Source of the DNA: Thalassovita sp.
Lineage (GTDB): Bacteria > Bacteroidota > Bacteroidia > Cytophagales > Flammeovirgaceae
Assembly (NCBI GenBank): GCA_002729595.1
Contig: PBYL01000086.1
Span: 1 to 64,000, forward strand
Length of the DNA: 64,000 bases
Direction: 5' to 3'
The notes beneath the pieces are model-generated. The model worked only from the letters and a program-made list of their open reading frames with translations, was not told the DNA's origin and ran no database searches. Each line of letters opens with the position of its first letter. Within the stretch, counting starts at the first letter, position 1. The position numbers were made by a program, and so were the translations under genes. Shown piece by piece: positions 1-8,630 of the stretch.

Positions 1-21
1 AGTTGTAATAGTCAGGACTTG

Positions 22-63
22 ATCTGACAGTCAAGGTAATTTATAGCTTTTTATCTGTCAGAT
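22..63. repeat. Inverted repeat at IS left end (possible hairpin)
   Basis: ATCTGACAG at 22-30 is the exact reverse complement of CTGTCAGAT at 55-63, so this end can fold into a 9-bp stem with a 24-base loop. The 10-mer CTGTCAGATT at 55-64 is also repeated directly at 1260-1269 at the other end of the element. It lies just after the transposase stop codon and could act as a transcription terminator or as a second transposase-binding site. Neither role is proven. Confidence 0.5.
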
Positions 64-75
64 TGATTTCACCTT

Positions 76-1209
76 CTAGGTCTTTTCTCTTAAATCCCTT
101 TCCTCTACCAACCCCTCCATTTTACTGCTTAAGAGGGGATTGTCATAGGACTGGTCTTTATCCTCACGCCAAGGTAATTGATCCAGTTGTTTTTCCAAAG
201 CTAATTGTTTGGATTTCATAAAAGTATCCCATGGAGTCTTTCCATTGCAATGTTTTCCTGAATGTGTCCTTTGATTGTTGTACCAATTCAGCCAAGCATC
301 AAGTTCTAATTGCAGTTCTTCTATTGATCGAAAAATCTTTTTGCGAAAAACCACAGCGTAAAATTCATCTTGCATAGTTCTATGGAACCTTTCGCATATA
401 CCATTTGTCTGTGGTGATTTAGCTTTTGTCCTAGTATGATCTATATCTTCCAGATCAAGATATAATTGATAGGGATGTTTTTCGATTTTACCACAGTACT
501 CTGTACCTCTATCTGTCAATATTCTGAGTAATCGAACATCTTGTTCTTCATACATAGGCAACACCCTATCGTTAAGCAAATCAGCTGCTGTAAGGGCATC
601 TTTGTTAGGATATAATTTTGCATGAGCAACTTTACAGTAGGTATCAATATAAGTTTGTTGATAAATTCTTCCTACTCCTTTTACATTACCTACATAATAA
701 GTGTCTTGACTGCCCAAGTAACCTGGGTGATGTGTTTCTATTTCACCTTTAGCCACTTTTTCTTCTTTAGCTCTCTCTAATGCTTGTACTTGAGATTCAG
801 TTAATACTCCTCCTTCCTGAGAAACTCTAACTTCTAAAGCTTTCAAACGTTTTTTAAATGATTCCAAATCATTCCGTAACCAGATACTGCGAATACCACC
901 TGGAGAAACTGTAATACCCTTTTTAGCCAACTCATTACTTGCGCGCACTTGACCAAAGGCAGGGTATTCAAAGGCCATTGCTACTACTTGTTCCTCAATA
1001 TAAGGATCTACACGATTTTTATGATTTGGCTTTCGTTTAGATACTTCCTGTAAAGCAGCCTCACCACCTGTTTCATACAGTTCTTTTATCCTATAATAGC
1101 TATCTCGAGAATAACCTATCGTGCGACAGGCTTGAGATACATTACGTAATTGTGCAGCTAGATTTAATAATCCTAGCTTTGTTTTAATTAACTTGTCATT
1201 TGTAGTCAT
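76..1209 (-). CDS. IS481-family transposase
   Basis: This is a DDE transposase of 377 residues that would cut and join the ends of its own element. The first 110 residues hold a helix-turn-helix region (around 20-60) and a second helical DNA-binding segment. The integrase core follows with the catalytic acids in expected contexts: D189 in YIDTY, D233 in LTDRG and E273 in NGICERFH, giving 39 residues between the last two acids. The conserved SPQTNG and the downstream NNQRTHSG motifs are typical of the IS481/IS3 group. The frame is open over its full length, so the copy may be active. The start is the ATG just inside the right inverted repeat. Confidence 0.93.
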   Translation of the reverse strand: MTTNDKLIKTKLGLLNLAAQLRNVSQACRTIGYSRDSYYRIKELYETGGEAALQEVSKRKPNHKNRVDPYIEEQVVAMAFEYPAFGQVRASNELAKKGITVSPGGIRSIWLRNDLESFKKRLKALEVRVSQEGGVLTESQVQALERAKEEKVAKGEIETHHPGYLGSQDTYYVGNVKGVGRIYQQTYIDTYCKVAHAKLYPNKDALTAADLLNDRVLPMYEEQDVRLLRILTDRGTEYCGKIEKHPYQLYLDLEDIDHTRTKAKSPQTNGICERFHRTMQDEFYAVVFRKKIFRSIEELQLELDAWLNWYNNQRTHSGKHCNGKTPWDTFMKSKQLALEKQLDQLPWREDKDQSYDNPLLSSKMEGLVEERDLREKT

Positions 1210-1275
1210 GATGTATTTGAATTTGATTATAAAAAAGTTCGCACTTTAATTTAACCAAACTGTCAGATTTCATCG

Positions 1276-2005
1276 TGACTACTTCAATTTAGTAGTACCA
1301 TACCCTTTAAATACATTCACTACTCCATAATTGAATTTTGTGAAGATTACACCACTAACTTTATTACTCAGTGGTAACTTGTAATCGAGCATACAAGAAA
1401 TGCCAAAATCTAGATTGTTTGCGTATTCTTTTTGATTGGTTTGATAATCATCATCTTCACTTTTCATTCCAGTGACTGATGGGTTGTCAGCATCTATAAA
1501 TAGATATTTAACAATTCCTTTTTCTTTTGCATCAATTAAAAAACCTATATAAGAGCCTACAGAAAAGGAAAACGGTGAATCATCTATCGGTTTATAACCA
1601 AACATAACTGGTACATTAAGAAAAATTAAAGGTCTATTTACATCTCCAATTATTTTTAAATCGTCAATTGGTGAATCATAATCTCCCTGATGTATTTCTT
1701 GAAGTATATATTCATAATCTATATGCAAATTATATTGATTAAAACTTACTCCTGATTTTAAGTATAATTTAGAATTGATATTATATTGTACGGATAAGTT
1801 AATAAAATAACCCATAGCTGGTTTAAACTATATCATAAGCGGAAATAGTTTTTTTATATGGTATTGTCAAAGTTCCTCCCGCTCCAATTTGATATTCAAA
1901 CTTCTTAATATCCTGTCCATAAATTGAATTACTTAATTGAATATAAATTACTGGAATCAGTAAAAACTTACCTATTCTTAATTGAGTGATTGTCTTATTA
2001 TACAT
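1276..2005 (-). pseudogene. Broken outer-membrane beta-barrel (PorT-like) gene
   Basis: Two adjacent reading frames make one protein. The first part (1823-2005) starts with a short signal-like segment and the barrel opening GAGGTLTIPY. It stops at a TAA near 1821, and the second frame (1279-1815) continues at once with FKPAMGYFINL and alternating strands such as GSYIGFLI and LDFGISCMLDY. Skipping one base near ATAGTTTAAACC would join them, so a single-base insertion is the likely lesion. The 3' end stops at KLK next to the IS inverted repeat and lacks the usual final barrel strand ending in an aromatic residue, so it is probably also truncated. Known relatives are small PorT/OmpW-like barrels of Bacteroidota; the original role is unknown. 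Confidence 0.7.
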
Positions 2006-2237
2006 AGCTAGTTTTTATAGTCTTTTAAGCAAATTAAAGTCAAGTTTATACCAAAATTTATATACTTTATCAACGCCCAACTCAACAATATAAATTTTGA
2101 TTTATACTAATATGATATAATTGAAAAGGAAACGGAAATGTATAACAGGTAGAGTGAAAAGATTTGAATATCTACTATTAATAACATTCTTTGGCTAGGT
2201 TCCGATGTATCTGGAAGTGTAGAGTTATTAAAGTAGA

Positions 2238-2840
2238 TTATTTTCTTTCATCTATTTTTTCTTCAGATATTTTTGTTCTGTAGTTATACTCGCGTACTAT
2301 CTCTTCCATGTCTTCATATTTATAATATTTTTCTTTTATCCTTTCAGATATAAGTGGATCATCAGCGAAATAAGTGGCCATCTCATTTTTAAAATTTCTA
2401 ACGTATACGAGCTTGAGTTCACCTTGACGTTCAATATAAAAATCAGATTTCCATGCGGAAGATACTGCCATATTTTGGTTAGGAGACCCCATTGTAACCT
2501 CATACTGATATTCATAAAGAATAATCTCCCCTGTTCGTAATATACGCATGAGGCCATTCGAACCTCCACCTATTCTAAAAGGTCGCTCTTTTGGTTTACT
2601 TATATACATATCCTCACCTCTTTTGTAGGCTGTTATCTCTTTTGTCTTAATCTTGATACGTTCTCCTTGTTGGTTGAGTAAATAAACTTTGGCGCATGAA
2701 GCAGTTTCACTAAGCATTTTTAAGCTTCCATAAATTGTATCCCCTTTAATCGTGGCAACATATCCATCTTTAAATTCTGCTTGAGAAAAAGCTGATAGTG
2801 TAGAAAAAACAATGAGATATATTAAAAGTATAATTTTCAT
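2238..2840 (-). CDS. Secreted protein of unknown function
   Basis: This 200-residue protein begins with a clear signal peptide (MKIILLIYLIVFSTLSAFSQA, cleavage near residue 20). It is followed by a beta-rich segment with GYVATIKGDTIYG, a pattern I recognise from many small exported Bacteroidota proteins of no known function. The last 40 residues are charged and helical (ERIKEKYYKYEDMEEI). It is probably periplasmic or surface-exposed. It sits among other small exported proteins on the same strand next to an IS element. I cannot assign a role. Confidence 0.75.
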   Translation of the reverse strand: MKIILLIYLIVFSTLSAFSQAEFKDGYVATIKGDTIYGSLKMLSETASCAKVYLLNQQGERIKIKTKEITAYKRGEDMYISKPKERPFRIGGGSNGLMRILRTGEIILYEYQYEVTMGSPNQNMAVSSAWKSDFYIERQGELKLVYVRNFKNEMATYFADDPLISERIKEKYYKYEDMEEIVREYNYRTKISEEKIDERK

Positions 2841-2882
2841 GTGCTAAAAAAATCGATTTTCTAAATCCTTGTATAGTAAAAA

Positions 2883-3491
2883 TTATTGTTCTTTGATCTC
2901 AAATTTTAAATTTCTGTTTTTACTTTCCTGTATTGCCAAAAGACCATACACAGTCTCTCCAGGAGCTATTACCTTGTCTATTATTGAGTTGTTTTCTAAT
3001 TCTATAAGTAGTTTTTTATTAGCTGTACTGGCTACAGTGATATTTATAATAGCGAAAGGTAATCCAATTGGTAAAGGTATGGTTGAGCAATCATCATCTT
3101 CACATTCTTGAATAAATCCCCATGCGAGTGCATATAATAAATAACCTTCTGCGGGTTGTCTTATCTGATCTTTAACTGATACAGCCTCTAAAGGGACGGT
3201 AGGGATATCTCCATCATATATCAATACGTCATCTTTAAATGATATAGTACTTTTACTATTATTGATCACTTTCACTCCAATTAAGTCTATCTTATTTTTA
3301 ACAGCTTGTCTTGCATATTTTACATTCCCACTTTCACGTAGAGCATTAAAGTCATATTCAAATAAAACATCTTTTTCGCTATATGAAGCTGTATATGTTA
3401 AGTTCATAGCGTCAATTGGGAAATAACTACTTGCACATGAACTTATAAAAATTGATATAACACAAAGGGAAAAAAGTAAGTTACATTTCAT
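2883..3491 (-). CDS. Lipoprotein of unknown function
   Basis: The 202-residue product has a signal peptide ending in the lipobox SSCAS, so it should be a lipoprotein. The mature part is beta-rich with a central LIGVKVINNSKSTISF segment that resembles an immunoglobulin-like strand pattern. A short hydrophobic stretch (IPLPIGLPFAIINITVA) could be a buried hairpin or a weak membrane contact. It lies 42 bases upstream of the preceding secreted-protein gene on the same strand and may be transcribed with it. No family was recognised. Confidence 0.72.
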   Translation of the reverse strand: MKCNLLFSLCVISIFISSCASSYFPIDAMNLTYTASYSEKDVLFEYDFNALRESGNVKYARQAVKNKIDLIGVKVINNSKSTISFKDDVLIYDGDIPTVPLEAVSVKDQIRQPAEGYLLYALAWGFIQECEDDDCSTIPLPIGLPFAIINITVASTANKKLLIELENNSIIDKVIAPGETVYGLLAIQESKNRNLKFEIKEQ

Positions 3492-3866
3492 AACTCTTCT
3501 ATTTGTAGGTTAGATTTAGATTTTAAAGTGGATTAAAAAATATACCCTAATAATAGCAAAAAATATTTTTATATAATGTTTAGGGATGATGCATGATAAA
3601 AACTCCCGGTTAATATATGTTAATAAAGTTAAGTATGTTTTTATCGGCAATTTGATTGAATAAACTAATAATAGTTCTATATAATTTAATCGACTTGTGT
3701 GAAGGAAAATTAATGGCCACGATTTGGCCATTGATTCTGCTAGAAGGTAATTATACTCCACTACTCTGGCTTTGTAGAAGAAGTGAAATAGTATGCTTGT
3801 TACAGTATCAGTATATTTACTGCAAGTTACTTTGGGTAATCCTATGAAGCAATCGCCTGAGATTTT
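3492..3866. other. Gene-free stretch with an 8-bp hairpin
   Basis: About 375 AT-rich bases separate a lipoprotein gene from a small membrane protein gene. The only structure seen is a perfect inverted repeat, AATGGCCA at 3712-3719 and TGGCCATT at 3725-3732, with a five-base loop. It has no T-run that would make it a convincing terminator. Two short frames cross the region but have low-complexity compositions and no coding character. Confidence 0.5.
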
Positions 3867-4163
3867 TCATAACACTCTAAAAATCTCAACAGAAATAGCA
3901 GTAATCACCAACAGTGGAATTATGAGTTTATAATCTTCTTTGTAAACCATTTTATAACCTATTACTCTTAATATCAGAGTTGGAAAGATTGTTATTGCTG
4001 CAAATATTAACCAATAATCAAATGTGAGTTCTTCTAAATTATCATATCCACCGATTATTATTACCCTGATTATCAAATAAATAAAAGTATAAATAGCATA
4101 CCTATTCATTTGAAATAGCAAATTGAAAGCATTATCTAACTTTTCTGATTTTACTTTTTTCAT
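3867..4163 (-). CDS. Small integral membrane protein
   Basis: This 98-residue protein has three likely membrane segments: about 22-37 (IYTFIYLIIRVIIIGG), 50-67 (LIFAAITIFPTLILRVI) and 78-96 (LIIPLLVITAISVEIF). The N-terminus is charged and probably cytoplasmic. Its start codon overlaps the stop codon of the upstream gene remnant as ATGA, so the two were once translationally coupled. No family or function was recognised. Confidence 0.6.
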   Translation of the reverse strand: MKKVKSEKLDNAFNLLFQMNRYAIYTFIYLIIRVIIIGGYDNLEELTFDYWLIFAAITIFPTLILRVIGYKMVYKEDYKLIIPLLVITAISVEIFRVL

Positions 4164-4411
4164 TCTTTTATTGAATAATCAATTTTACTCACTACCCAAT
4201 TGCCCTCAATTCTTTCTAAATAACTTTTAACTGATAAAATGTTTTTACTACCAATCATCTCGATGTTTACTGTATCTCTATTTGCCTGTGGTGAGGGAAA
4301 GTCGTGTTTGTATGAGTATTCTATCAGTCCTCCTCTTGTTTTAAGAAAATCTTGTTGATTCTCTATATAATCTAGAGTTTCTAATACTGTTTCGGGGTGA
4401 AACTCAGCTTT
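4160..4411 (-). pseudogene. 5'-truncated remnant of an unknown gene
   Basis: The minus strand has an 83-codon open frame with coding-like composition (EFHPETVLETLDYIENQ, later RIEGNWVVSKIDYSIKE) but no usable start: an in-frame TAA lies at 4412-4414, right before the protein-like sequence. The frame ends by ATGA overlap with the membrane-protein gene at 4163. The C-terminal half looks like the end of a small alpha/beta domain that measures or responds to something (WVVSKIDY resembles SnoaL/NTF2-like ends, weakly). I read it as the 3' remnant of a deleted or frameshifted gene. Confidence 0.5.
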
Positions 4412-4444
4412 TTATTAAAAATAATATCTACTGAATGAAATCAT

Positions 4445-5326
4445 TTAAAAGCCAACATTATATGCTTGAAGAATTCCTTGAAATTCATACATTTTATTTT
4501 GACCATAAATTCTTTTAATGTCATCCAATTTCCTAACTAATACAGAGTTTATATCTGCTTCATTAAATGATAGTAAAATCAAGAAAGCTTTTCTATAAGT
4601 TTTAATTGGTGTTTTACTATTGTACAAATAGCTCATTAAAATTTTTTTGATTTGCTTTTTGTATACATTTTCATGATTCTTAGAAAGATATTCGATTGCT
4701 AAAATATTCTTTTTTGTAAATGCAAGGCGCTCTATCAATGGTAATAATTCTTTATCAAAATTTAAATTTTTAAACATGGTTTCATATAATTCCCAGTTCT
4801 CGTGTTCTGAAACCATGATTAAGCTATCTAATTTTAACAATGTTAAATCTTTTTGGAGCTTCATATATCTATTACCAGGCTTAGACATGATTTCGTTACT
4901 TTGTCTTATGTATTCATAATATATTTCTGATGAGACTGAACTAGATGTATCAAAACAACCACTTTTTATACTAATTGCTCTGTCATCCTCTAAAAAATGC
5001 TGAAAAATACTTCTATACGATGTGTCACCTTTATCCATCAAAGCAAAAGTTGCATATGTGGCAACAACTGGATTATAGTCTTTTGCTAGTATGTATAATT
5101 CTTTGTTGGTTGCTGTTTGTGATAACTTTTTGTAATTCTTGTATTGGTCACTAGTAGCACCTGCGTATCCTATATATTGGTAATGAAGTTCATTTATTTG
5201 TGCGATGGAATCTCTTAATGCCAATACTTCACTTCTAATTTCTTCTCTCCTTTGATTCTCTTTTTGTATTTGGCAAGAGTATAAAAGGGTTAGCAAGACG
5301 ATAGTAATTATTTTAAGCTTAGTCAT
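4445..5326 (-). CDS. Lipoprotein with HEAT-like helical repeats
   Basis: This 293-residue protein starts with a signal peptide and lipobox LYSC (Cys at residue 18). The rest is almost entirely helical. The segment NPVVATYATFALMDKGDT (residues about 85-102) matches the pattern of exported Bacteroidota HEAT-like proteins in which residues after a proline-valine turn pack as paired helices. It probably serves as a surface or periplasmic scaffold. The gene lies on the same strand as the TlpA-like gene upstream, with a weak hairpin between them. Its function is unknown. Confidence 0.72.
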   Translation of the reverse strand: MTKLKIITIVLLTLLYSCQIQKENQRREEIRSEVLALRDSIAQINELHYQYIGYAGATSDQYKNYKKLSQTATNKELYILAKDYNPVVATYATFALMDKGDTSYRSIFQHFLEDDRAISIKSGCFDTSSSVSSEIYYEYIRQSNEIMSKPGNRYMKLQKDLTLLKLDSLIMVSEHENWELYETMFKNLNFDKELLPLIERLAFTKKNILAIEYLSKNHENVYKKQIKKILMSYLYNSKTPIKTYRKAFLILLSFNEADINSVLVRKLDDIKRIYGQNKMYEFQGILQAYNVGF

Positions 5327-5429
5327 TCTTAAATATTGATTTTCACAAATACAAAGATCAGTAATAAGAAGCTTTTTAGTAGAATGGGTTTAAAGAAAAA
5401 CTATATTAAATAGCTATAATTTAATATAT

Positions 5430-5457
5430 CCCCACCCAGAACTTGTTCCGAGTGGGG
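5430..5457 (-). terminator. Hairpin between two minus-strand genes
   Basis: CCCCAC at 5430-5435 pairs with GTGGGG at 5452-5457. The hairpin lies 10 bases beyond the stop codon of the TlpA-like gene on the minus strand. The sequence after it is AT-rich but lacks a solid T-run, so it would be a weak terminator. Confidence 0.4.
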
Positions 5458-5466
5458 GGTATTGCC

Positions 5467-6798
5467 TTAAAGTAAAGTATAGTTTTTTACATAAGTTTGC
5501 CATTCTGTGTCGAATGGAATTACTAGATACTTGCCTTCTGGTGTAATGAGTATTTTGGTGGGATAACCCTCCACTTCAAGTTTTATGGTAGACTCCTTAT
5601 CAATTTCACTAACAGGGAAAGTATAGTTATTCTTTGTCATAAATTCGGGTAGGTTTTTATCAGGAGTGCATAGAGTATAAATCTTTAACTTAGAATTAGA
5701 ATCTGCGCTATTATCCACATAAAAAGATTGCAATTTTGGTAGTTCTCTAACACATGGCGCACACCAAGTTCCCCATATATCTATAAAAATCCACTTACCA
5801 GATTTTTTGCTTAAATCTAACTTTTCATCAGTAAAGTCAAATGCTACTGCAGGTGTTGACTTTGCCATTTTATTGATATAGTTAAACCAATAGGTATTAA
5901 AATCTTCTTTTTGCGCACTGCTATTATAAATCTCTTTTAGTGTTTCTAGGTTTTCATCTGTAGGTGAGTTAAAAGTCACTTCAGTATAAAGATTTAGGGC
6001 ATCTTCAGTTTGGTTGTTTTCAATTAAATAGTTCGCATAAACAGATTTGTAGCCAATATTATCAGTATCGTCAGTAAGCAATGCTGCATCATAAAAATAG
6101 GCATGTACTACATTTAAGTCTAACATATCTGGACTGTAAGCAGCCGCTTTCACCAAATATTCTCCGTCTTTTTCATGTGAATTGTACAAGGTATAATAGC
6201 TATAAGCTAATAAATACCGATTCCAAGCACGCTCTTCGGTTAAGCTTCTACCTTGCACACTTTTAGTGAGATCGGGATATTTTTCTAGATTATTAATGAT
6301 CTTCTGAAGTAAATTTTTCCGCATTTGCTTATCTATTACAAGGCTATTTTCTAGATCGTTAATCGCCAATAAGCAATATCGCTCAGCCATTGTTTTATAG
6401 TTTGAGCTGTCGGATAGTGTTCTGCTTAAATTGATAAAAGCTTGTTCGAGTTTTTCTGGATTCTTAGTGGTTTTAACTTTTGTCCAATAATAAAATGGAC
6501 TAATTAACTCATTAATCTCCGCATTATTAGCTCCATATAGTTTGTCTACATAATTATAAATTTGAGAGGTGTCTTCTGCTGCTAGTACTTTCTGAGATAA
6601 AGTGTTATGAATCCTGTCGGTTAGAAAAGGAAGGTATAGCTCATACAGTTTTAATGAGGCTTCTAATGCTTTATCTGTTTCGCCATTTTCCCAAAGCTTG
6701 TACATGGAGTTTGTTAAGGTAAATGCCTCTTCGGGAATTTGAGCACTACTGAAGTTTGCAAATGATAAGCATAGTAAAATTAAAAAGTACTTTTTCAT
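5467..6798 (-). CDS. TlpA-like thioredoxin-fold protein with helical N-terminus
   Basis: The 443-residue protein has a signal peptide (cleaved near residue 19) and a long helical region to about residue 310 that resembles irregular tetratricopeptide repeats. It ends in a thioredoxin-fold domain of the TlpA/ResA type. The redox motif WCAPC is intact with cysteines at 346 and 349, preceded by WIFIDIWGTW, and the cis-proline region is VEGYPTKILI. Such proteins act in the periplasm to reduce or exchange disulfides of partner proteins, often in cytochrome c maturation or stress. The partner is unknown, and the helical domain probably binds it. It stands alone, divergent from the PARP gene. Confidence 0.85.
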   Translation of the reverse strand: MKKYFLILLCLSFANFSSAQIPEEAFTLTNSMYKLWENGETDKALEASLKLYELYLPFLTDRIHNTLSQKVLAAEDTSQIYNYVDKLYGANNAEINELISPFYYWTKVKTTKNPEKLEQAFINLSRTLSDSSNYKTMAERYCLLAINDLENSLVIDKQMRKNLLQKIINNLEKYPDLTKSVQGRSLTEERAWNRYLLAYSYYTLYNSHEKDGEYLVKAAAYSPDMLDLNVVHAYFYDAALLTDDTDNIGYKSVYANYLIENNQTEDALNLYTEVTFNSPTDENLETLKEIYNSSAQKEDFNTYWFNYINKMAKSTPAVAFDFTDEKLDLSKKSGKWIFIDIWGTWCAPCVRELPKLQSFYVDNSADSNSKLKIYTLCTPDKNLPEFMTKNNYTFPVSEIDKESTIKLEVEGYPTKILITPEGKYLVIPFDTEWQTYVKNYTLL

Positions 6799-7057
6799 GT
6801 AATTAGATTAAAAAGTGGGTGTATTTAAGATTTTAGAATCTTTAGTTTAAGATAGTAATAGCAAAAAAATAAAGCCAATATATTGGTATTTGAAACGGGA
6901 TTAGCGGACAAAGAGTTAGCTCAAAAACTCTGTTTATCGTAAAAAATCAAGCTTTTTTAAATTTTTCGAAAAAAAATATGATAATTTTTTTAGTTCGTAA
7001 ATAGTGTACGGACTGCCTCAATTGATTTGTAGTATGTCAACCAAAACTTAAAAGAAA

Positions 7058-8290
7058 ATGCAACAACTCGACTCTTCTCAAAATCTTAGAAAATGCCGCC
7101 TTATAATGGTGAGTGATCAAAACAATAACAAGTACTACGAAATGTCTGAAAAACCAGGTGGAATGTTTTCGGTAGTTTATGGAAGAGTTGGTGCGAAAGG
7201 TGCCGAAGCAGAATATCCGGTTTCTCAATGGAAGAAGAAATACAATGAGAAAATAAGAAAAGGTTATCAAGATCAAACACATCTTTTTAAAGATAAAAAA
7301 GAGAATGTGATTGACTTTGACGATATCACTGAAGCAACTGTAAATCTTTTAATGAAAGACTTGTACCAATACTCAAACAAGTCGATGGAAGATCATTACA
7401 ATGTAACGGCCGACCAAGTTACCAAACAGCAGTTAGAAGAAGCTCAGACTTTATTGAACGACCTTGCCGGTAGAATAAAACCAAGAATGCAGCGTCCGGC
7501 ATTTAATGTTTCTCTTCTTAAGTTGTATGGCATTATTCCTAGAAAAATGTCTAATGTAAAAGACCACTTGGTTACTACTAAAATGACACTCGATGAGATT
7601 AATAAACTCATTGCCAGTGAGCAAGAAACCTTAGACGTAATGCGCAGCCAGTTTGAGATGGTTGCTCAAAATGATGATGCAGAAGAAGTGGAGAAAATCT
7701 CTATTCTTAAAAAACTGGGAATTACCATTGAAGAAGAACACGCATCAAAAAGCATTAAAAGAATTAAGAAAATGATGGGCGTTGATAAAGACCTTTTTTA
7801 TAAAGCTTACAAAGTTTCCAACATTAGAACAGAAGGCAATTTTAACAATACACTTGCTACAAAGAGAAAGAAAAGTACAGAGCTATTCTGGCATGGTAGC
7901 CGAAACGAAAACTGGATGTCTATACTAGGAACAGGGCTTGTGTTGAGACCAACCAATGCCATTATTACCGGTAAAATGTTTGGTTACGGATTGTACTTTG
8001 CAGATAAGTTTAAGAAGTCGCTCAACTATACTTCTTACCGTGGAGCTTACTGGTCTGGCGGAAACTCAGACAAAGCTTATCTGGCTATCTACGAAGTGCA
8101 CACAGGCAACCAGTTAAAAACCAAAAACCACGAATCTTGGCACTATAACTTAGACGAAACCATGCTAAAGTCTAAAGGAGATTACGATAGCCTTTATGCT
8201 AAAGGTGGGGCTGACTTAATCAATAATGAATACATCATTTATAATGAAAACCAGTGTACAGTTAGATACTTAGTCGAAATCAGAAAATAA
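7058..8290 (+). CDS. Bacterial poly(ADP-ribose) polymerase (WGR + PARP catalytic domain)
   Basis: This 410-residue protein would transfer ADP-ribose from NAD+ to proteins or nucleic acid in the cytoplasm. Residues 10-90 form a WGR domain with YGRVG at 41-45 in place of WGRVG; in eukaryotic PARPs this domain senses DNA breaks. Residues about 110-240 are helical and match the place of the PARP regulatory domain. The ADP-ribosyltransferase domain follows with all three catalytic residues in PARP1-like contexts: H279 in FWHGSR, Y313 in GYGLYFAD and E391 in NEYIIY. Glutamate at the last position is the residue needed for chain elongation in known PARPs, so polymerase rather than mono-transferase activity is expected. 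There are no zinc fingers or BRCT domain. A small gene follows after 8 bases. PARPs are sporadic in bacteria, so horizontal spread is likely. Confidence 0.93.
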   Translation: MQQLDSSQNLRKCRLIMVSDQNNNKYYEMSEKPGGMFSVVYGRVGAKGAEAEYPVSQWKKKYNEKIRKGYQDQTHLFKDKKENVIDFDDITEATVNLLMKDLYQYSNKSMEDHYNVTADQVTKQQLEEAQTLLNDLAGRIKPRMQRPAFNVSLLKLYGIIPRKMSNVKDHLVTTKMTLDEINKLIASEQETLDVMRSQFEMVAQNDDAEEVEKISILKKLGITIEEEHASKSIKRIKKMMGVDKDLFYKAYKVSNIRTEGNFNNTLATKRKKSTELFWHGSRNENWMSILGTGLVLRPTNAIITGKMFGYGLYFADKFKKSLNYTSYRGAYWSGGNSDKAYLAIYEVHTGNQLKTKNHESWHYNLDETMLKSKGDYDSLYAKGGADLINNEYIIYNENQCTVRYLVEIRK

Positions 8291-8298
8291 AACCTACT

Positions 8299-8577
8299 AT
8301 GAACGATAGAAAATTAAATCCGCTTACTGTTGGTGCTGTAGAAGAAGCAGCTTTGTTTTTAGCCAAAGAAAAAGGCCATGTTACCACACTCGATATCAAA
8401 GAGTATTTACGAAGCGAAGGCTATTTTGCCATGCAATCAGATGTTTCTGAGTTTATGAAACAACTCGCGATAGTAGATTGCGAATGGAGCTATTTCTTTA
8501 CAGGTAGTTATCGTATCTATTTTAACATGCAATTTGCATTTCAGTACGATATAGGAATCGTATCTTCATTAAATTAA
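8299..8577 (+). CDS. Small PARP-linked protein, possibly winged-helix
   Basis: This 92-residue product is encoded 8 bases after the PARP gene and ends before a strong terminator, so the two should form one transcript. The first 65 residues predict as helices with a helix-turn-helix-like layout: KGHVTTLDIKEYLRSEG then AMQSDVSEFMKQLA. An aromatic beta-like end follows (WSYFFTGSYRIYF). This fits a small winged-helix fold that could bind DNA or the polymerase. I recognise no named family. The context suggests a regulator, target or DNA-damage adaptor of the PARP; this is inference. Confidence 0.7.
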   Translation: MNDRKLNPLTVGAVEEAALFLAKEKGHVTTLDIKEYLRSEGYFAMQSDVSEFMKQLAIVDCEWSYFFTGSYRIYFNMQFAFQYDIGIVSSLN

Positions 8578-8590
8578 AAATATTAGCTCA

Positions 8591-8630
8591 ATGCCTTGGT
8601 ACAGATTTTCAGTGCCAAGGTATTTGTTTT
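8591..8630 (+). terminator. Terminator after the PARP operon
   Basis: The stretch 8591-8602 pairs with 8612-8623 in a 12-bp stem containing two G-U pairs (core CCTTGG/CCAAGG), followed on the plus strand by TTTGTTTT. It lies between convergent genes and can end the PARP transcript; the complementary strand lacks a good T-run. Confidence 0.7.

Larger units (their letters stand above)
22..1268 (-). mobile_element. IS481-family insertion sequence
   Basis: A single transposase gene is bracketed by imperfect inverted repeats. The left end has ATCTGACAGT at 22-31 and the right end has its exact reverse complement at 1259-1268; similarity continues loosely inward for about 12 more bases. The element is about 1.25 kb, which fits IS481 elements. 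I found no clear target-site duplication outside these ends, so either the true termini lie a few bases away or the flanks have rearranged. The right end stops 8 bases from the stop codon of a broken outer-membrane protein gene, which suggests the insertion removed that gene's 3' end. Confidence 0.75.

Noticed and set aside
1276-2005. Two separate small genes in place of one barrel gene
   Set aside because: The two parts complement each other as signal-plus-first-strand and remaining barrel; neither makes a complete protein alone.
2336-2569. Second frame on the minus strand inside the secreted-protein gene
   Set aside because: It overlaps a gene with a good signal peptide in another phase and has no coding character of its own.
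3516-3847. Short open frames on both strands in the gap before the small membrane protein
   Set aside because: Low-complexity, tyrosine- and leucine-rich translations with no start context and no family pattern; they overlap each other on opposite strands.
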